From Luscinia megarhynchos (Eukaryota > Chordata > Aves > Passeriformes > Turdidae): a stretch of 64,000 nucleotides of DNA. A program made the position numbers and the translations under genes. The notes beneath the pieces were generated by a model that saw only the letters and a list, made by a program, of their open reading frames with translations, searched no databases and was not told the origin of the DNA. Of the stretch, positions 49,001-60,700 are shown in pieces (position 1 is the stretch's first letter; every line of letters begins with the position of its first letter). Location: the NCBI GenBank assembly GCA_034336665.1, contig CM067572.1, positions 5,696,286-5,760,285 of the forward strand. The letters are read 5' to 3'.

Positions 49001-49024
49001 AAAAAAAAAAAAAAAAAAAAAAAA
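49001..49024 (+). repeat. Poly(A) tract, 24 bases
   Basis: The longest pure A run in the window. No retroposed body with target-site duplication is apparent upstream. Confidence 0.9.
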
Positions 49025-49739
49025 TCCACACAAGACTTGATATGTTGTTTGACCAAATAACTGTTTAGAGGGTAGAGGCAGAAGGGAGCATCTCTATTTA
49101 CACTGAGAAAGCTATCCAGAATACATAAAATCAAGGTGAAAAAATATCTACTAGCACTAATTCACAATGCCACCAAAGTGTCTGAAAATGCACTTTCCTA
49201 GAAGATTTAATGCTTTATCTAAAGGTAGGCAGGTATTTCAGACAGAGGCCTGGCAGTGTTTTCATTAACTTAAATGATGGAAGACTGCAGTCGTGTAAAA
49301 TTTACAGTGTACATTAAAGCATCAAGGGTAACAACATTCTTGAAGCCAGAATTAAGATTCAAAATGATCTTGATAAATTGGAAAGATGGTCAAGATTCAA
49401 CGAGATGAACTAGGGCAAGTGGCAATGCTCAGTGTCAGAAGAGAAGAGCAGAGCTGAAGTGCCTGTGAGCAGTGCAGGACTGGGGCAGGGGTGCAAATCT
49501 CATCTCACTCTTTGCTAACACCACTCCCATACATAAAACATGGCAGGCTATTATTCCTTGGTGCTTGGCACTGGTAAAAGTCTCATCCAGAGAATATCAC
49601 TCAGGACTAAAGTATCTTGGAAAAAAAAACCAACCAAAAACCTAAACAAAAAGCTGTAGATAAATTGATGGGAGTTGAGAAGCATCAAGAACAGGAGTTT
49701 TAACAAACATCTCTGCATAAAAACAAAGTAAGTTGCAGC
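49025..49739. other. Unique AT-rich sequence, no gene seen
   Basis: The minus-strand frame at 49551-49889 is Leu/Phe-rich because it crosses T/G- and A-rich tracts, and it has no domain. Confidence 0.5.
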
Positions 49740-49760
49740 TTTTGTTTGTTTGTTTGTTTT
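49740..49760 (+). repeat. (TTTG)n microsatellite
   Basis: About five tandem TTTG units. A similar run of about four units lies at 60429-60448. Confidence 0.85.
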
Positions 49761-50499
49761 CAAAAGAGACAGAGAAAGAGAAGAAGAAGAGAGATGGGAA
49801 TAATTGCAATTTTGATAGTGAAAGTACGTTTTTAATCTATAGTCAATTAAATATCTAAAGATGCAGCTGAGGACAAACCAATCCCACAAGGCTGAAGACT
49901 GTGATCAGTTTATTTTGCTTAGCAGATACATAAAATGAGTTTAAAACCAAACAGCCACAAGTGCAAGATAAAAACTGCAACTCAGTCCTTGCTCATGACA
50001 TTGTTCTGCACCATTTTTTACTTCTGAGAAACACCATGGTACTTGTGCAGAGCAACAGGAAGGAAAGGAGTGGAACTGACATTAATCATACATTATTCTC
50101 CACTTTGAATGTCAAAAAAATTATCTACATTATTCACCAGGTCTGATACTTGCCACAACAGTAAAACAAAGACTATTCTTTGCTTTTTCTGACTCAACCT
50201 ACAAAATCTCTCTCATTACTGAGGACAAGACCCCAGAATTAAGATTGCATCCATCCTCAAACAGCAAGCTCCACAAAACTCTCCAGCTGTTATTTCCACA
50301 TTTCTGGCACAAAATATAGGCTGAGAGCTTTTAGATGCTGAATCCCATGTAATGCTGCTAACAGCAATAAGTATCTCTGCTGACATATTTTAAGGAATTT
50401 TCAGTCATAGTTATTAAAGGCAAGCAGTAAGTATTAGATCTGAAAAAAATTGATTGAGCTAACATTCCAAGGTAGGGGCTTTTTAAATTTTTCAAATAT
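49761..50499. other. Unique AT-rich sequence, no gene seen
   Basis: No frame, repeat or motif of note apart from a short GA-rich run at about 49763-49800. Confidence 0.5.
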
Positions 50500-50585
50500 G
50501 ATTTAATTTTTATATTTAATGTATATTTAATAGACATTTAAATTTAATATATTTAATATATATTTAAATTTTGTATTTAATAGTG
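50500..50585. repeat. AT-rich imperfect repeat of TATTTAAT-type words
   Basis: The words TATTTAAT, ATATTTAA and ATTTAAAT recur irregularly across about 85 bases that contain almost no G or C. This is low-complexity, easily melted DNA with no defined unit. Confidence 0.75.
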
Positions 50586-53500
50586 TTTGGATGTGGATGA
50601 AAATTTTCTACAGATCGAGCACTGGAAATCCCTTAAAGAACTAGCAATGCCTCTTCTGAGCTTTCCTTGCCTACATTTATCCTCTTTCCTTCTCTTATTT
50701 CTGTTCCTTTTGCTTTTCTGTTGTCTCTCACAGTCACAGAGCTGGATGATCTCCCATGGCAGGCACAGGCTCTGAGCAAAGCATGCTGAATATTGCAGTG
50801 TCTCTATTGAAATGACTCCTAGTAACCAAAAAATACACCTAAAGAATGTCACTGAAGCAGCTGTCATTCCTCCCTGGATCACTGCAGAGCAGACCTGACC
50901 ATAATACTGGGTTTCTTCAGAGCAATATTTGTGGGCAAAGCACATGCTAGAAAGAAAAGCAGATATTTTAAAACAAAAACACAATAAATGATAAAACAAA
51001 TAATCAAAGAATCAATAAACTCTTCTCTCACAAAAACAGTTTGTGGAATAAACTTCTTGGAAGCCTCCCTGTGTTAGTCAAGTTCCTCCTGAAAGGAGGC
51101 TTTGAACAAGGCACAACAATCTTGCTTCATTTCAAAGCTTTCCCTGTAGAAAACACATCACTTGGTCTTGTTAGAGTGTCTAATTCAGCAAGCAGGAAAG
51201 TGAGGCCAGGAAGAATGGTAAACAATTCCTTTCACACCAGGTACTGAAATAGAGACCTGCCGTTGCATTAGACAAAGCAAAGCTGGGGAGTCAGAGCTGC
51301 TCAGAGTTATCAGCCCTCCCCAGGAGTTTGTGGCAGCCTCTCCTGGGACTGAGGCTGTTCTGTGAACAAAATCCCCCCAGCTCTGGCACTGAGGCTGCCC
51401 ACACCTCACCTGAAGCAAAAAGAGCTGGTTGTGCTGTGATGTGTATTCACTCATTTTGAATCGTTTCCAAAGTCACCTTCTTGACCCTGGAGCATCCTGC
51501 TTGCCATTCCCACTCCTGTCCTGTGAAAAGATGGGAAAAACCATAGTGACTACAGCAAATTCTGTTCCCAGCTCTGTCCAGCACCATGTGTAGGCTTCAT
51601 TTAAACCTATGGTATGGTGATTTTTGGCCCAATGTTTTCCTGGTGTTTATTTTCTTCCCCTTGGCCAGCTGGAGCTCCAGTATCCTCTTCCAGGATTCTC
51701 CACATGTGTTCACCTGCTTTGACCCCAAACACTTGGGACATCAGCTTTTCAGAGAAAGTGGTCACCTTTTTCAGGTCTGCTTTACTGTAGCACCATTCAA
51801 ATGATGTGAAGTGAGATAGTGGTGGATAAATTGAGAGTTCAATTGACTGCTTCTATTTCCTTTATTTTGTATCTTCTCCATTCCTGTGGTTTAAAAAATT
51901 TGTAAATATCAGCATAAAAAAAAGTTATGTGTGTTGAGACAAGGAACCAAGTTCATTTGCTTATCCTTGGAAGAGTGCAGTGATGTTCTTCCAGGTTTAG
52001 AGATTATTTACTTTCTGAAATACATTTTAGAGAGTGCATTATGGTCATATTCACAGTTGGCCTCAGAGAAGGACACGGACTTGGAGCTTGTTCAGGGTAA
52101 TTTAATCATTTTATACAAAAAAGCAACAGCCAACCATTATGGCCCAAGTCAATACTAAAATGATTTCCCAAAACTCATTTCAAAGTCACTTCCAGGAATC
52201 AACTGGTAGCTTCAAAACACTGACGCTCAACTATAAATTTAATTTTCTCTAAAGTCTGTAATTGAGCTTTTTTTTAAATAAAAATTATGGTTTACTGCCA
52301 TCTCCTTTAATAAAATACCATGCTTTGGGTGGCATGTCATTGTGTTCCTGGTAACTCCTCATTTTTTAATGTAAATCAATATATTTGTTACTGTTGGTAC
52401 CACCTCATAGTGAAAAGAAATACTAAAGCAGCTCATTTTGTAGAGGAAGTACAAACACATGGCATATATTTAATCTGCCTGCCTACCTACCAGATGGAGA
52501 AAAGAAGGGCCAAGACACTGATGGAGTAACTGTTTAATCACATCAGCTTGGTGGCTTATTTATAAACACAAACAAGTCCACTTGCACCTTTGGGAACTCA
52601 CCATGTTTTCTCCAGCTTCTGAAAGTGCATGGTGGTTAATATTCTGTTTACAGATGAGACAGATAACGTGATGTGATCATGACATAACAAGGAAATAACA
52701 TCTTTGAGACTACTGGCTCATCTGGATACCTGTATCATAGCTATTTGAGAGCTAACCTGTTCCATTTCATGCACTGAGAATACCTCTGATTAATTTAAAA
52801 ATTCTCATGTTTTGATGAATTTTTCTTGTAAGTTCCATAAATATATCACAAGTACCTCATAACTATTCCATACAGAGCAACACTTACTTCAGCAAGACAT
52901 CCATTCAGGTTAGAGCCAGTGGATATTTAGACACTTTCTCCTTCAAAGGATAAAGATTTGCTCAATGACAAAAGGTGTGACAGATTTTGTCTCATTTTCG
53001 GGTACTTCAGTTCCTGTTCAAACCAGTGAATTTTTTATGGGATAAAAGGATACCCAGAGGAGCAAAGAATGGCAAATATTTGTCTATTTACCTGTGCTGG
53101 ACTCTGTGGGTGTTCAGCTAATCAGTTCATCTCTGGCCTCCGGATTCAGAAACCTACAGAAACATAAATTTCTTAACTTGGATAGTCTGGCTGACAATAG
53201 ACACGGGGTAGGTAAGGATTTGACACCAAGTTTTCCCTTCCATAGCTATGGATATGGATAACTATGGACAGGAGGTTACTGGGAGCAAGTGAGCAGCACC
53301 AGAATCTTGCTTGGACTTCTGAGGGACCTCCCAATTTCTTATTCCAACCTCCAAAAAAAAATTATCCAGTGCTCCTAAGCCTGTGCTCTCAATGAAGACA
53401 AATTGTTATGACTTTTAATACTCATAGGGACACTAGAATTTTTTCTCTTTAAAATAAGTTTGGGGTTTTTTTTCTGTTTTTAGGTTCTTTATGGGTTTTG

Positions 53501-54425
53501 CACAAAGCTCCCTATGGTGAGCTCAAGCAAAGTAAGGAGCAAGCAGGATATGCAAGGGTTCTGTCCCCTCTCAGATTCAATAAATGCATCTATAACAGAT
53601 GGCTAATCACAGACATAACTATTAACCAATTCTAGTAATGCATAGCTCTTCCAAAAACATCATGGAGGGGTGCTCTGCCACACTGTGTTCCAGCACTGCA
53701 ACTGAAGTGAGCCAAACACACTCTGCCCTAGGCTGGTGTAGGGATTGAAAAAACAGAATATCTGGTGTCCTGGTGGCTTATTTTGATTGTCTCTCTAACT
53801 GCAACCCTTTATCAGCCATGGAGCTTTATTCAAGACCAGCAAGGGCTGAATAATTGGATTTTCTTGGCAGGTAACCTTTTTTACTCTGCCAATTAATCCA
53901 GAAGAAAAATAAAAGGGTTACTGATCTCCTGTGAGGAGAAACACCCAAGTGATCAAAGACTGGATTCCCTCTCCCAGCACTCCTGCCAGTGACTGTGTGT
54001 GATGCATATGTGGCCATACTGCTCATGCACCATAAATGGGCACATTATTGGGTTTTTCATTCATCTGGAAATTCAGTGTGAGTGATGGAGCTCCTGGATA
54101 TTCATAAATATGGAGCAGATGCCCAATATAATCAAATTTAGCCTGAAAAATACTGGCTGAAGAAAGGAAACTTGTGTGGTAAAGGGATATGAAAATCTTG
54201 AAAGCATGTGCTGTGATGGACAGGCCAGTGCTTTTCCCTGAGATCTCTGGCCAGTCTTAAACCCTTTCCTGCAGTCCCTGTGTTCCAAAAGATTGCTTCT
54301 CCTCTCCTTCTCCTTTTCCTGCTCCCACAGCTTCTGATCTGAGTACAGTTTACAGAGGGTGAGATACAGATGAGCAGCCTCTCAGGCAGATAGGAAAGCT
54401 GGCTGTGGAGTGCACTGCCCTGGAG
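50586..54425. other. Unique sequence, no gene recognised
   Basis: The minus-strand frame at 50577-50999 (140 codons) is Cys-, Ser- and Lys-rich but matches no family I know. The GC-richer patch at about 51240-51420 is unassigned. From about 54225 base composition rises toward the minisatellite, and 54413-54425 resembles a degenerate unit end. Confidence 0.5.
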
Positions 54426-56092
54426 GAGCTGAGCACCCTTGGGTGGCTCAGAGCAGGTGTGGTACCACACTGTGCAGGAGCAGAGCACCCTTGGGTGGCT
54501 CAGAGCAGGTGTGGTACCACACTGTGCAGGAGCTGAGCACCCTTGGGTGGCTCAGAGCAGGTGTGGTACCACACTGTGCAGGAGCTGAGCACCCTTGGGT
54601 GGCTCAGGGCAGCTGTGGTACCACACTGTGCAGGAGCTGAGCACCCTTGGGTGGCTCAGAGCAGGTGTGGTACCACAGACTGCAGGAGCTGAGCACCCTT
54701 GGGTGGCTCAGAGCAGGTGTGGTACCACACTGCAGGACTGAGCACCCTTGGGTGGCTCAGAGCAGCTGTGGTACCACACTGTGCAGGAGCAGAGCACCCT
54801 TGGGTGGCTCAGAGCCGGTGTGGTACCACACTGTGCAGGACTGAGCACCCTTGGGTGGCTCAGAGCAGGTGTGGTACCACACTGTGCAGGAGCTGAGCAC
54901 CCTTGGGTGGCTCAGAGCAGGTGTGGTACCACACTGTGCAGGACTGAGCACCCTTGGGTGGCTCAGGGCAGGTGTGGTACCACACTGTGCAGGAGCTGAG
55001 CACCCTTGGGTGGCTCAGAGCAGGTGTGGTACCACACTGTGCAGGACTGAGCACCCTTGGGTGGCTCAGGGCAGGTGTGGTACCACACTGTGCAGGAGCT
55101 GAGCACCCTTGGGTGGCTCAGAGCAGGTGTGGTACCACACTGTGCAGGAGCTGAGCACCCTTGGGTGGCTCAGAGCAGCTGTGGTACCACACTGTGCAGG
55201 AGCTGAGCACCCTTGGGTGGCTCAGAGCAGGTGTGGTACCACAGACTGCAGGAGCTGAGCACCCTTGGGTGGCTCAGAGCAGGTGTGGTACCACACACTG
55301 TGCAGGAGCAGAGCACCCTTGGGTGGCTCAGAGCAGGTGTGGTACCACACTGCAGGAGCTGAGCACCCTTGGGTGGCTCAGAGCAGGTGTGGTACCACAC
55401 ACTGTGCAGGAGCTGAGCACCCTTGGGTGGCTCAGAGCAGGTGTGGTATCACACTGTGCAGGAGCTGAGCACCCTTGGGTGGCTCAGGGCAGGTGTGGTA
55501 CCACACTGTGCAGGAGCTGAGCACCCTTGGGTGGCTCAGAGCAGCTGTGGTACCACACTGTGCAGGAGCTGAGCACCCTTGGGTGGCTCAGGGCAGGTGT
55601 GGTACCACACTGTGCAGGAGCTGAGCACCCTTGGGTGGCTCAGAGCAGGTGTGGTATCACACTGTGCAGGAGCTGAGCACCCTTGGGTGGCTCAGGGCAG
55701 GTGTGGTACCACACTGTGCAGGAGCTGAGCACCCTTGGGTGGCTCAGAGCAGGTGTGGTATCACACTGTGCAGGAGCTGAGCACCCTTGGGTGGCTCAGG
55801 GCAGGTGTGGTACCACACTGTGCAGGAGCTGAGCACCCTTGGGTGGCTCAGAGCAGCTGTGGTACCACACTGTGCAGGAGCTGAGCACCCTTGGGTGGCT
55901 CAGGGCAGGTGTGGTACCACACTGTGCAGGACTGAGCACCCTTGGGTGGCTCAGAGCAGCTGTGGTACCACACTGTGCAGGAGCTGAGCACCCTTGGGTG
56001 GCTCAGGGCAGGTGTGGTACCACACTGTGCAGGAGCTGAGCACCCTTGGGTGGCTCAGGGCAGGTGTGGTACCACACTGTGCAGGAGCTGAG
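54426..56092 (+). repeat. 52-bp minisatellite, 32 tandem copies
   Basis: I count 32 copies of a unit that starts GAGCTGAGCACCCTTGGGTG and contains GGTGTGGTACCACAC, ending ACTGTGCAG. Standard unit length is 52 bases; variants of roughly 49-54 arise from small changes at the junction (GACTGAG for GAGCTGAG, loss of TGT or TGC, gain of CA). Each unit has two dyads: GAGC-ACCC-TT-GGGT-G-GCTC with one bulged base, and the 14-bp palindrome GTGTGGTACCACAC. GGTACC is intact in 29 copies and GGTATC in three. An E-box precedes the palindrome in 31 copies (25 CAGGTG, six CAGCTG) and is broken in one (CCGGTG near 54814). From about 55410 on, units alternate CAGAGC and CAGGGC types, a dimer of 104 bases. 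Peptides read through the array end at TGA in CTGAGC and are artefacts. The array is probably length-polymorphic. Confidence 0.97.
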
Positions 56093-56093
56093 G

Positions 56094-56124
56094 GTTGCTG
56101 GGGCTGCATCACAACCCCAGCAAC
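56094..56124. repeat. 10-bp inverted repeat immediately after the minisatellite
   Basis: GTTGCTGGGG (56094-56103) and CCCCAGCAAC (56115-56124) are perfect inverted arms around an 11-base loop. The hairpin begins two bases past the last recognisable repeat unit. Confidence 0.8.
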
Positions 56125-57060
56125 ATCCACACCTCCCAGGTGGATCTGCTCTGGGTGCCTCACAGCCCTCCCACCCTTCTCAGTAAATCCACCCTTCAAT
56201 CAGTGGCTTCTGCAGCAGGAAGATTTGGGGCGGTTTTGAGGGAGCTTTTGAAGTAAAGGCAGAGACTCTTATTCTCCATGTTCCTGTTCTGGAACAGGGT
56301 GAGCCAGGGGTGCCCCTTTCAGCCCTGCCTGGCACAGCTGATGAACAGGATTCCTTCTCTCCTCCAAGAGCTGTTCATTTACGTGCTGCCTGCCCCAGGG
56401 AGCGAGTCTGAGCCATCCAATTTGTCCACCTCACTGCACAGGGAACCCTGTGCCCTAATAGAGTTTTGTGCTCATTCCTGGCAGCTGGGCTCACAAAGGC
56501 AGGAGCTGCAGAGAATAAACCAGCAACTGGCCCTGGCTGAGCCCGACACCAAGAAGAGGAGCTGTGCTTTGGATTCTCTGCTGCTGATCTTCAGCTGATG
56601 TAAATCAGCTTGATTCTGCTGGCATCAGTGGAAATGAGCTGATTCAGGCCATTTATAGTTTCTTCTTGTTTACTTACTGCATCCTAATGACCTCCAGGCA
56701 CAAAAGCACCTGACTGAGGACATTAGACACAGAGGCTTTATATCCTTAATGTTTTGTTCAGTTAAAGACTAACAAAGACCAGGGCTTTACCTTCTGATGA
56801 GAAAGCCAGGCCCCTGAACACTTAGCACTAATAAGGTGCTTTTCAGTTTCTAAGTGCTTTACAAACATTAATTAATTACTCCTTACAACAACACTTGGTT
56901 ATTTTCAGTTACTAGAGTGCATGTTTACCAAGTTAGCTCCATTCGTGCACAGCACATTGTTGGCAGCAGGCAGGAGCATAAATTGATCTATAACCACACG
57001 CTGTAATTTGCAGCAGATTTGCTTCACCAAACACCATCAGTGCAGCTCCAGCAGCAGTTT
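56125..57060. other. GC-richer flank of the array, then unique sequence
   Basis: The plus-strand frame at 56278-56598 (106 codons) is the most protein-like frame near the array, with a Gln/Leu-rich segment SQRQELQRINQQLALAE, but I know no family for it and see no splice or promoter context. The rest is AT-rich and featureless. Confidence 0.45.
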
Positions 57061-57080
57061 GGAGGAGTGACCACTCCTCC
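57061..57080. repeat. 9-bp inverted repeat with two-base centre
   Basis: GGAGGAGTG (57061-57069) and CACTCCTCC (57072-57080) are perfect arms around AC. This could be a symmetric protein-binding site or a chance palindrome; no known consensus matches it. Confidence 0.7.
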
Positions 57081-57521
57081 CCGTGTCCTGTGGTGGGGAT
57101 AACCTTTACCTTCCCTGCTACACTGAGCAGAAACAGAGAATCTGTTCTCTGCACAATTCCACGGGAACATATGTCAAAGGGGAGCTTCACACAGCTGCAA
57201 GAACGTAGCAGCAAATGTTGTGTGTGTCACCCAGAAATACCCATTACATACAGAAATGACAGAGAGAACAGGCAGGTGAGGGTGCCGGCAGCAGAATTTC
57301 CTGCTTGCAACAGTTATCAAAGATACAAAATACTCCTCATCTGTATCAGGAAGCTGACAACAGCTAAAGAAAAAAAAACTAACTGAAAAATCAGCCAACC
57401 AACCAATATTTAAAAAAAAATAAAATAACCACAACATACTACTAACCCTAACATGGCCAAGTTCCACTGGAAAGGAAGATGCCCAGAAGGCAGGAGCTGG
57501 AGTCTCACATCCTCACCTCAA
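57081..57521. other. Unique sequence with A-rich runs upstream of a CR1 end
   Basis: A-rich runs lie at about 57366-57378 and 57411-57428. The frames at 57090-57386 plus and 57174-57467 minus overlap and are unconvincing. Bases 57450-57521 may be a poorly preserved upstream part of the CR1 copy. Confidence 0.45.
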
Positions 57522-57720
57522 GATGAGGGTGGTGAAACAGTGGAACAGGTTGCCCAGATGGCTGCCCCATCCCTGGAAACATGCAAAGCAGCTTGGACAG
57601 GGCTCTGAGACTCCTGATGTAGGGGAAGGAGCCCCTGCTCATTGCAGGAGGTGGAAGTAGATGACACTGAAAGGTCCCTTCCACCCCAAACCATTCTGTG
57701 ATTCTACAATTCTGATTCTG
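57522..57720 (+). mobile_element. CR1 LINE, 3' end with octamer tail
   Basis: This is the best preserved CR1 copy here. In order it shows GAGGGTGGTGAAACAGTGGA, ACAGGTTGCCCAGATGG, CCCCATCCCTGGAAACATGC, GGACAGGGCTCTGAGACTCC, GGTGGAAGTAGATGACACTG, AAGGTCCCTTCCACCCCAAA, and a tail of diverged ATTCTRTG octamers (CATTCTGTGATTCTACAATTC) ending at about 57720. CR1 elements of birds end in such octamers rather than poly(A). The copy is 5'-truncated, which is typical of CR1. Confidence 0.95.
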
Positions 57721-60700
57721 TTCAGGTCACACCAAAGATGGGACTCATCTAGAAGAGCAATCTTAGACACTGAGATCTCGTTTATTTTCTCTCTCCCCTT
57801 ACACCACATGCCAAAGGAAAGGAATACTTTCTGTCAAAGTTCTGTCTGGACCAGTATGTTTCCACTGGAAATGAGGATTTCAGTGAACTGCAACAGATAA
57901 TAGAACTATTACCATGGGCAATACCTCTGTAATAGAAAACAAAGTCTTGGGAAGTGCTAAGAGATCAATTTTTAATTATTTACCCACTATTTCTCCAGGG
58001 AACAGAATTCTGACATAAAATACTGAAAATATCAATCTGATCATAACCATCAGCAGAAACCAGGCACAACCTTCTGCTGTGTCTCCTGCCCAGGTCCTGG
58101 TCAGTGAGGGGCTGGTACAAGGCAGCAGAGCACCAAATGCTGCATGCAGCCAGATCTCATTTTGTGGAGCATTCAGAGCACACTGCCTGCTGCCAGCACT
58201 AAGGTGGCTCCAGCTGCTTCCTTTGACTTTCTTCAAACTCTTTGCTCTGGGCAATCAAGGACACGGCTTAGCATCATGTGCACAACAGGAATTAAAATTG
58301 CAGAGTCAGGAACTAAATCTTTCAGTCTCAGTAACCTGCACCCCAGGAGGGATAAGGAACACAAAACTTTAATTCTGTGAGACATACAGCCTAATTAATT
58401 AGCCATCATTCCCCTTGCTCATATTTGAAGTGTTTTGTCTGCAGGTGGAGCTGTGCTGGCACACACTGGGAATGTACTGCAGGTCTCTAAACAGAAAGAA
58501 GATGTATTAGCAAACAGACTCTTTTGCCTGTATACCTGTATCCATACCTGGGCTTTTGCAAACACTGCTATTTTCTCACAGCCCTGCTCAGCAAACCTTT
58601 CAGCTGCATGAAAGGCCTGAGACTGGTTACTGAGCATTATCTTCAACATGGGTGTTTACAGCTCCCAGCATCTCTCCTGGAAGAGTCTCACTGTAAGTAA
58701 TACACAAGTATTTACTGGAATCAAGGAGAAAAATTCAGCCTATTTTCAGAGTGAATAGCTTAAACTGGGCTCTGGGATTCTCTGATGCTTTGGTTGGGAA
58801 GAAAACAAAACCCCCTCCTGCTGATGAGTTCTAATTCACCTCTGTCTGTGCTGGGTACAAAGAAATGGTGAGGTAATCAGACACACTTCTGTGTCTGCTC
58901 TGCAAATACACCCAGCCCTCGTTTGAGAAAATGGCACATTGCACACTGCTGCAAATAAAAGATTTGGGATTGTATTCATTCGTCCCAAAACAAATGCAAA
59001 AATAATTTCTTTCCTGAAGTGTTGAGAGACAAGAAAGTCATTTTAGTTAATGAAATACCAACATCTCTATCTATGGAAATACAATGTAATTTTAACATTT
59101 AAAATTTTCTGCCTCTAATATATAATTATATTCCTACTTCTGACTTCAGGAGATTGTATGCAGTCACAATTTTTCTTCATGTTAACATATAGTGCAGAAA
59201 ACAATTAAAACATGTCATATTTTAAAGGATATAATTTCATTGCTTATAGACACACACATATCAATGTAATTTTGCATTGATCCTCTGTAAAATATTTATA
59301 CCTTAAGGTACAATGATTACTGCAACCACAAGTTAAATACCACAGATGTAGGCTAAGCAGTTTTTTGCAGCAAATATGTTGAGAATTACACAAAGGTTAC
59401 CAACCAGTAACATGCAGAAGCTGTATAAAATGCTTCCTCCAAGGAAGGGACACACAAGGGTAGTGGATCATCTCTTCTTGCAGCTATTCTCCATTGTTAG
59501 CCAAAACTAGAACTTCTAGAGCAAAGTGCCAAAAATGTGGAATTAGATGGGTACAGTTAAAATACCTTTCCAATATTCATCAGGAAAATATGTGGCTCAT
59601 GCTGTGAAATGAAACATGAAGGAGTTTTATCCCTTTCTGAAATTGGGATTAACAGCCCCTGGTCCCAAACTCATTTTAAATAATTCACCCATGGATGTTC
59701 TCTTTATTCTAAATATCCCCAAGTTTCAGACTTTTGTTATGCTTTTGGTCCCTGCTACATTCCTGACAATATGAAACACCAACTAATTTAACACATATCA
59801 GAATTATTTTTCTCCATCTTTTGAGTTCACTGAGTATTACCTACCCCCACATGAGAAATGCAGCCAATTAATCCAGTCTCCATAGCAATGACTTGTACAA
59901 AAGCATCCAAGCCCAATAGCAATTCTCAACAATGTAAACCTGTGATTTCCTTATGCCATGGAAAATTGCTTTCACCTTTCTTTTTTCTGTATAGGAACCA
60001 AGAGATCATTCCACTTGCCTCTTATGATTTTGAAGGAAAAACAGAGCAGGAAAGAGGGACATAAGAAACATGTTCACTCTTGCACTTCTGCAAATGTGGG
60101 TGTTGGATGTGTTTGTAACAAAACTTATTGCAGCCGATTGGCACCAAGCCCTGACATGCTCCCTGTCTAACAAAATGTGTTTCTCTTGATACCAAATTCT
60201 AATCAGGGGAACTTGCTTGATATATTCTAAATGTAAAATATGTTAAACATCCTAGACGTTGAATATGTGAAAAGGATCATTATTCACAGGCTCCTAATCA
60301 AAGCTTTGTTTTGTGTCATTATTTGTTTGGTTTTACATGATTCCTGCTTGCTTGAGTGAAAATGTCTGGTGCTGGAAATTGTCACATTTCTCTCTGAGAA
60401 GCAAGGCAAGGAGCAGTGCATAATGGCTTGTTTGTTTGTTTGTTTTTTATTTTGGAAAACTCTGCACTGTTTGTTAGATTGTAAATTATTGATTTATTTG
60501 GTGATTTACTTTGCAGCAAATTGAAGACATATGCAAGCTAAATACAGTTTCACTTAAGTTAATTATGATGGGGACTATAAAGCTTCAGAAATAGACAATT
60601 GCATATACTTGACATATACACTATAAGCCAAAATATATCCCTCTTCCACTCCCATTACAGAGTAAATGTAACTTAAACTACATTTATTTCATTAATAGCT

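Noticed and set aside
49001..49024. Poly(A) tail of a processed pseudogene
   Set aside because: No gene-like body and no target-site duplication is visible around this or the other A tracts at 18082, 19983 and 28499.
50577..50999. 140-codon Cys- and Lys-rich minus-strand frame
   Set aside because: The Cys spacing fits no zinc-finger or toxin-like pattern, and the basic run follows from an A/G-rich stretch. It is treated as chance.
54426..56092. CRISPR-like regularly spaced repeat array
   Set aside because: The repeats are directly tandem with no unique spacers, and the genome is vertebrate.
54410..56239. Many overlapping open frames of 60-119 codons with repeated peptides such as WVAQSRCGTT
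   Set aside because: They are the 52-base unit read in rotating frames (52 is not a multiple of three) and stop at the TGA in CTGAGC. There is no start, splice or promoter context. This is a minisatellite, not a repetitive protein gene.
56278..56598. 106-codon frame with a Gln/Leu-rich, coiled-coil-like stretch next to the minisatellite
   Set aside because: It is the most protein-like frame near the array but has no family match or gene context; chance in GC-richer DNA is more likely.
57440..57456. CTAACCCTAAC, telomere-like
   Set aside because: Fewer than two units; chance.
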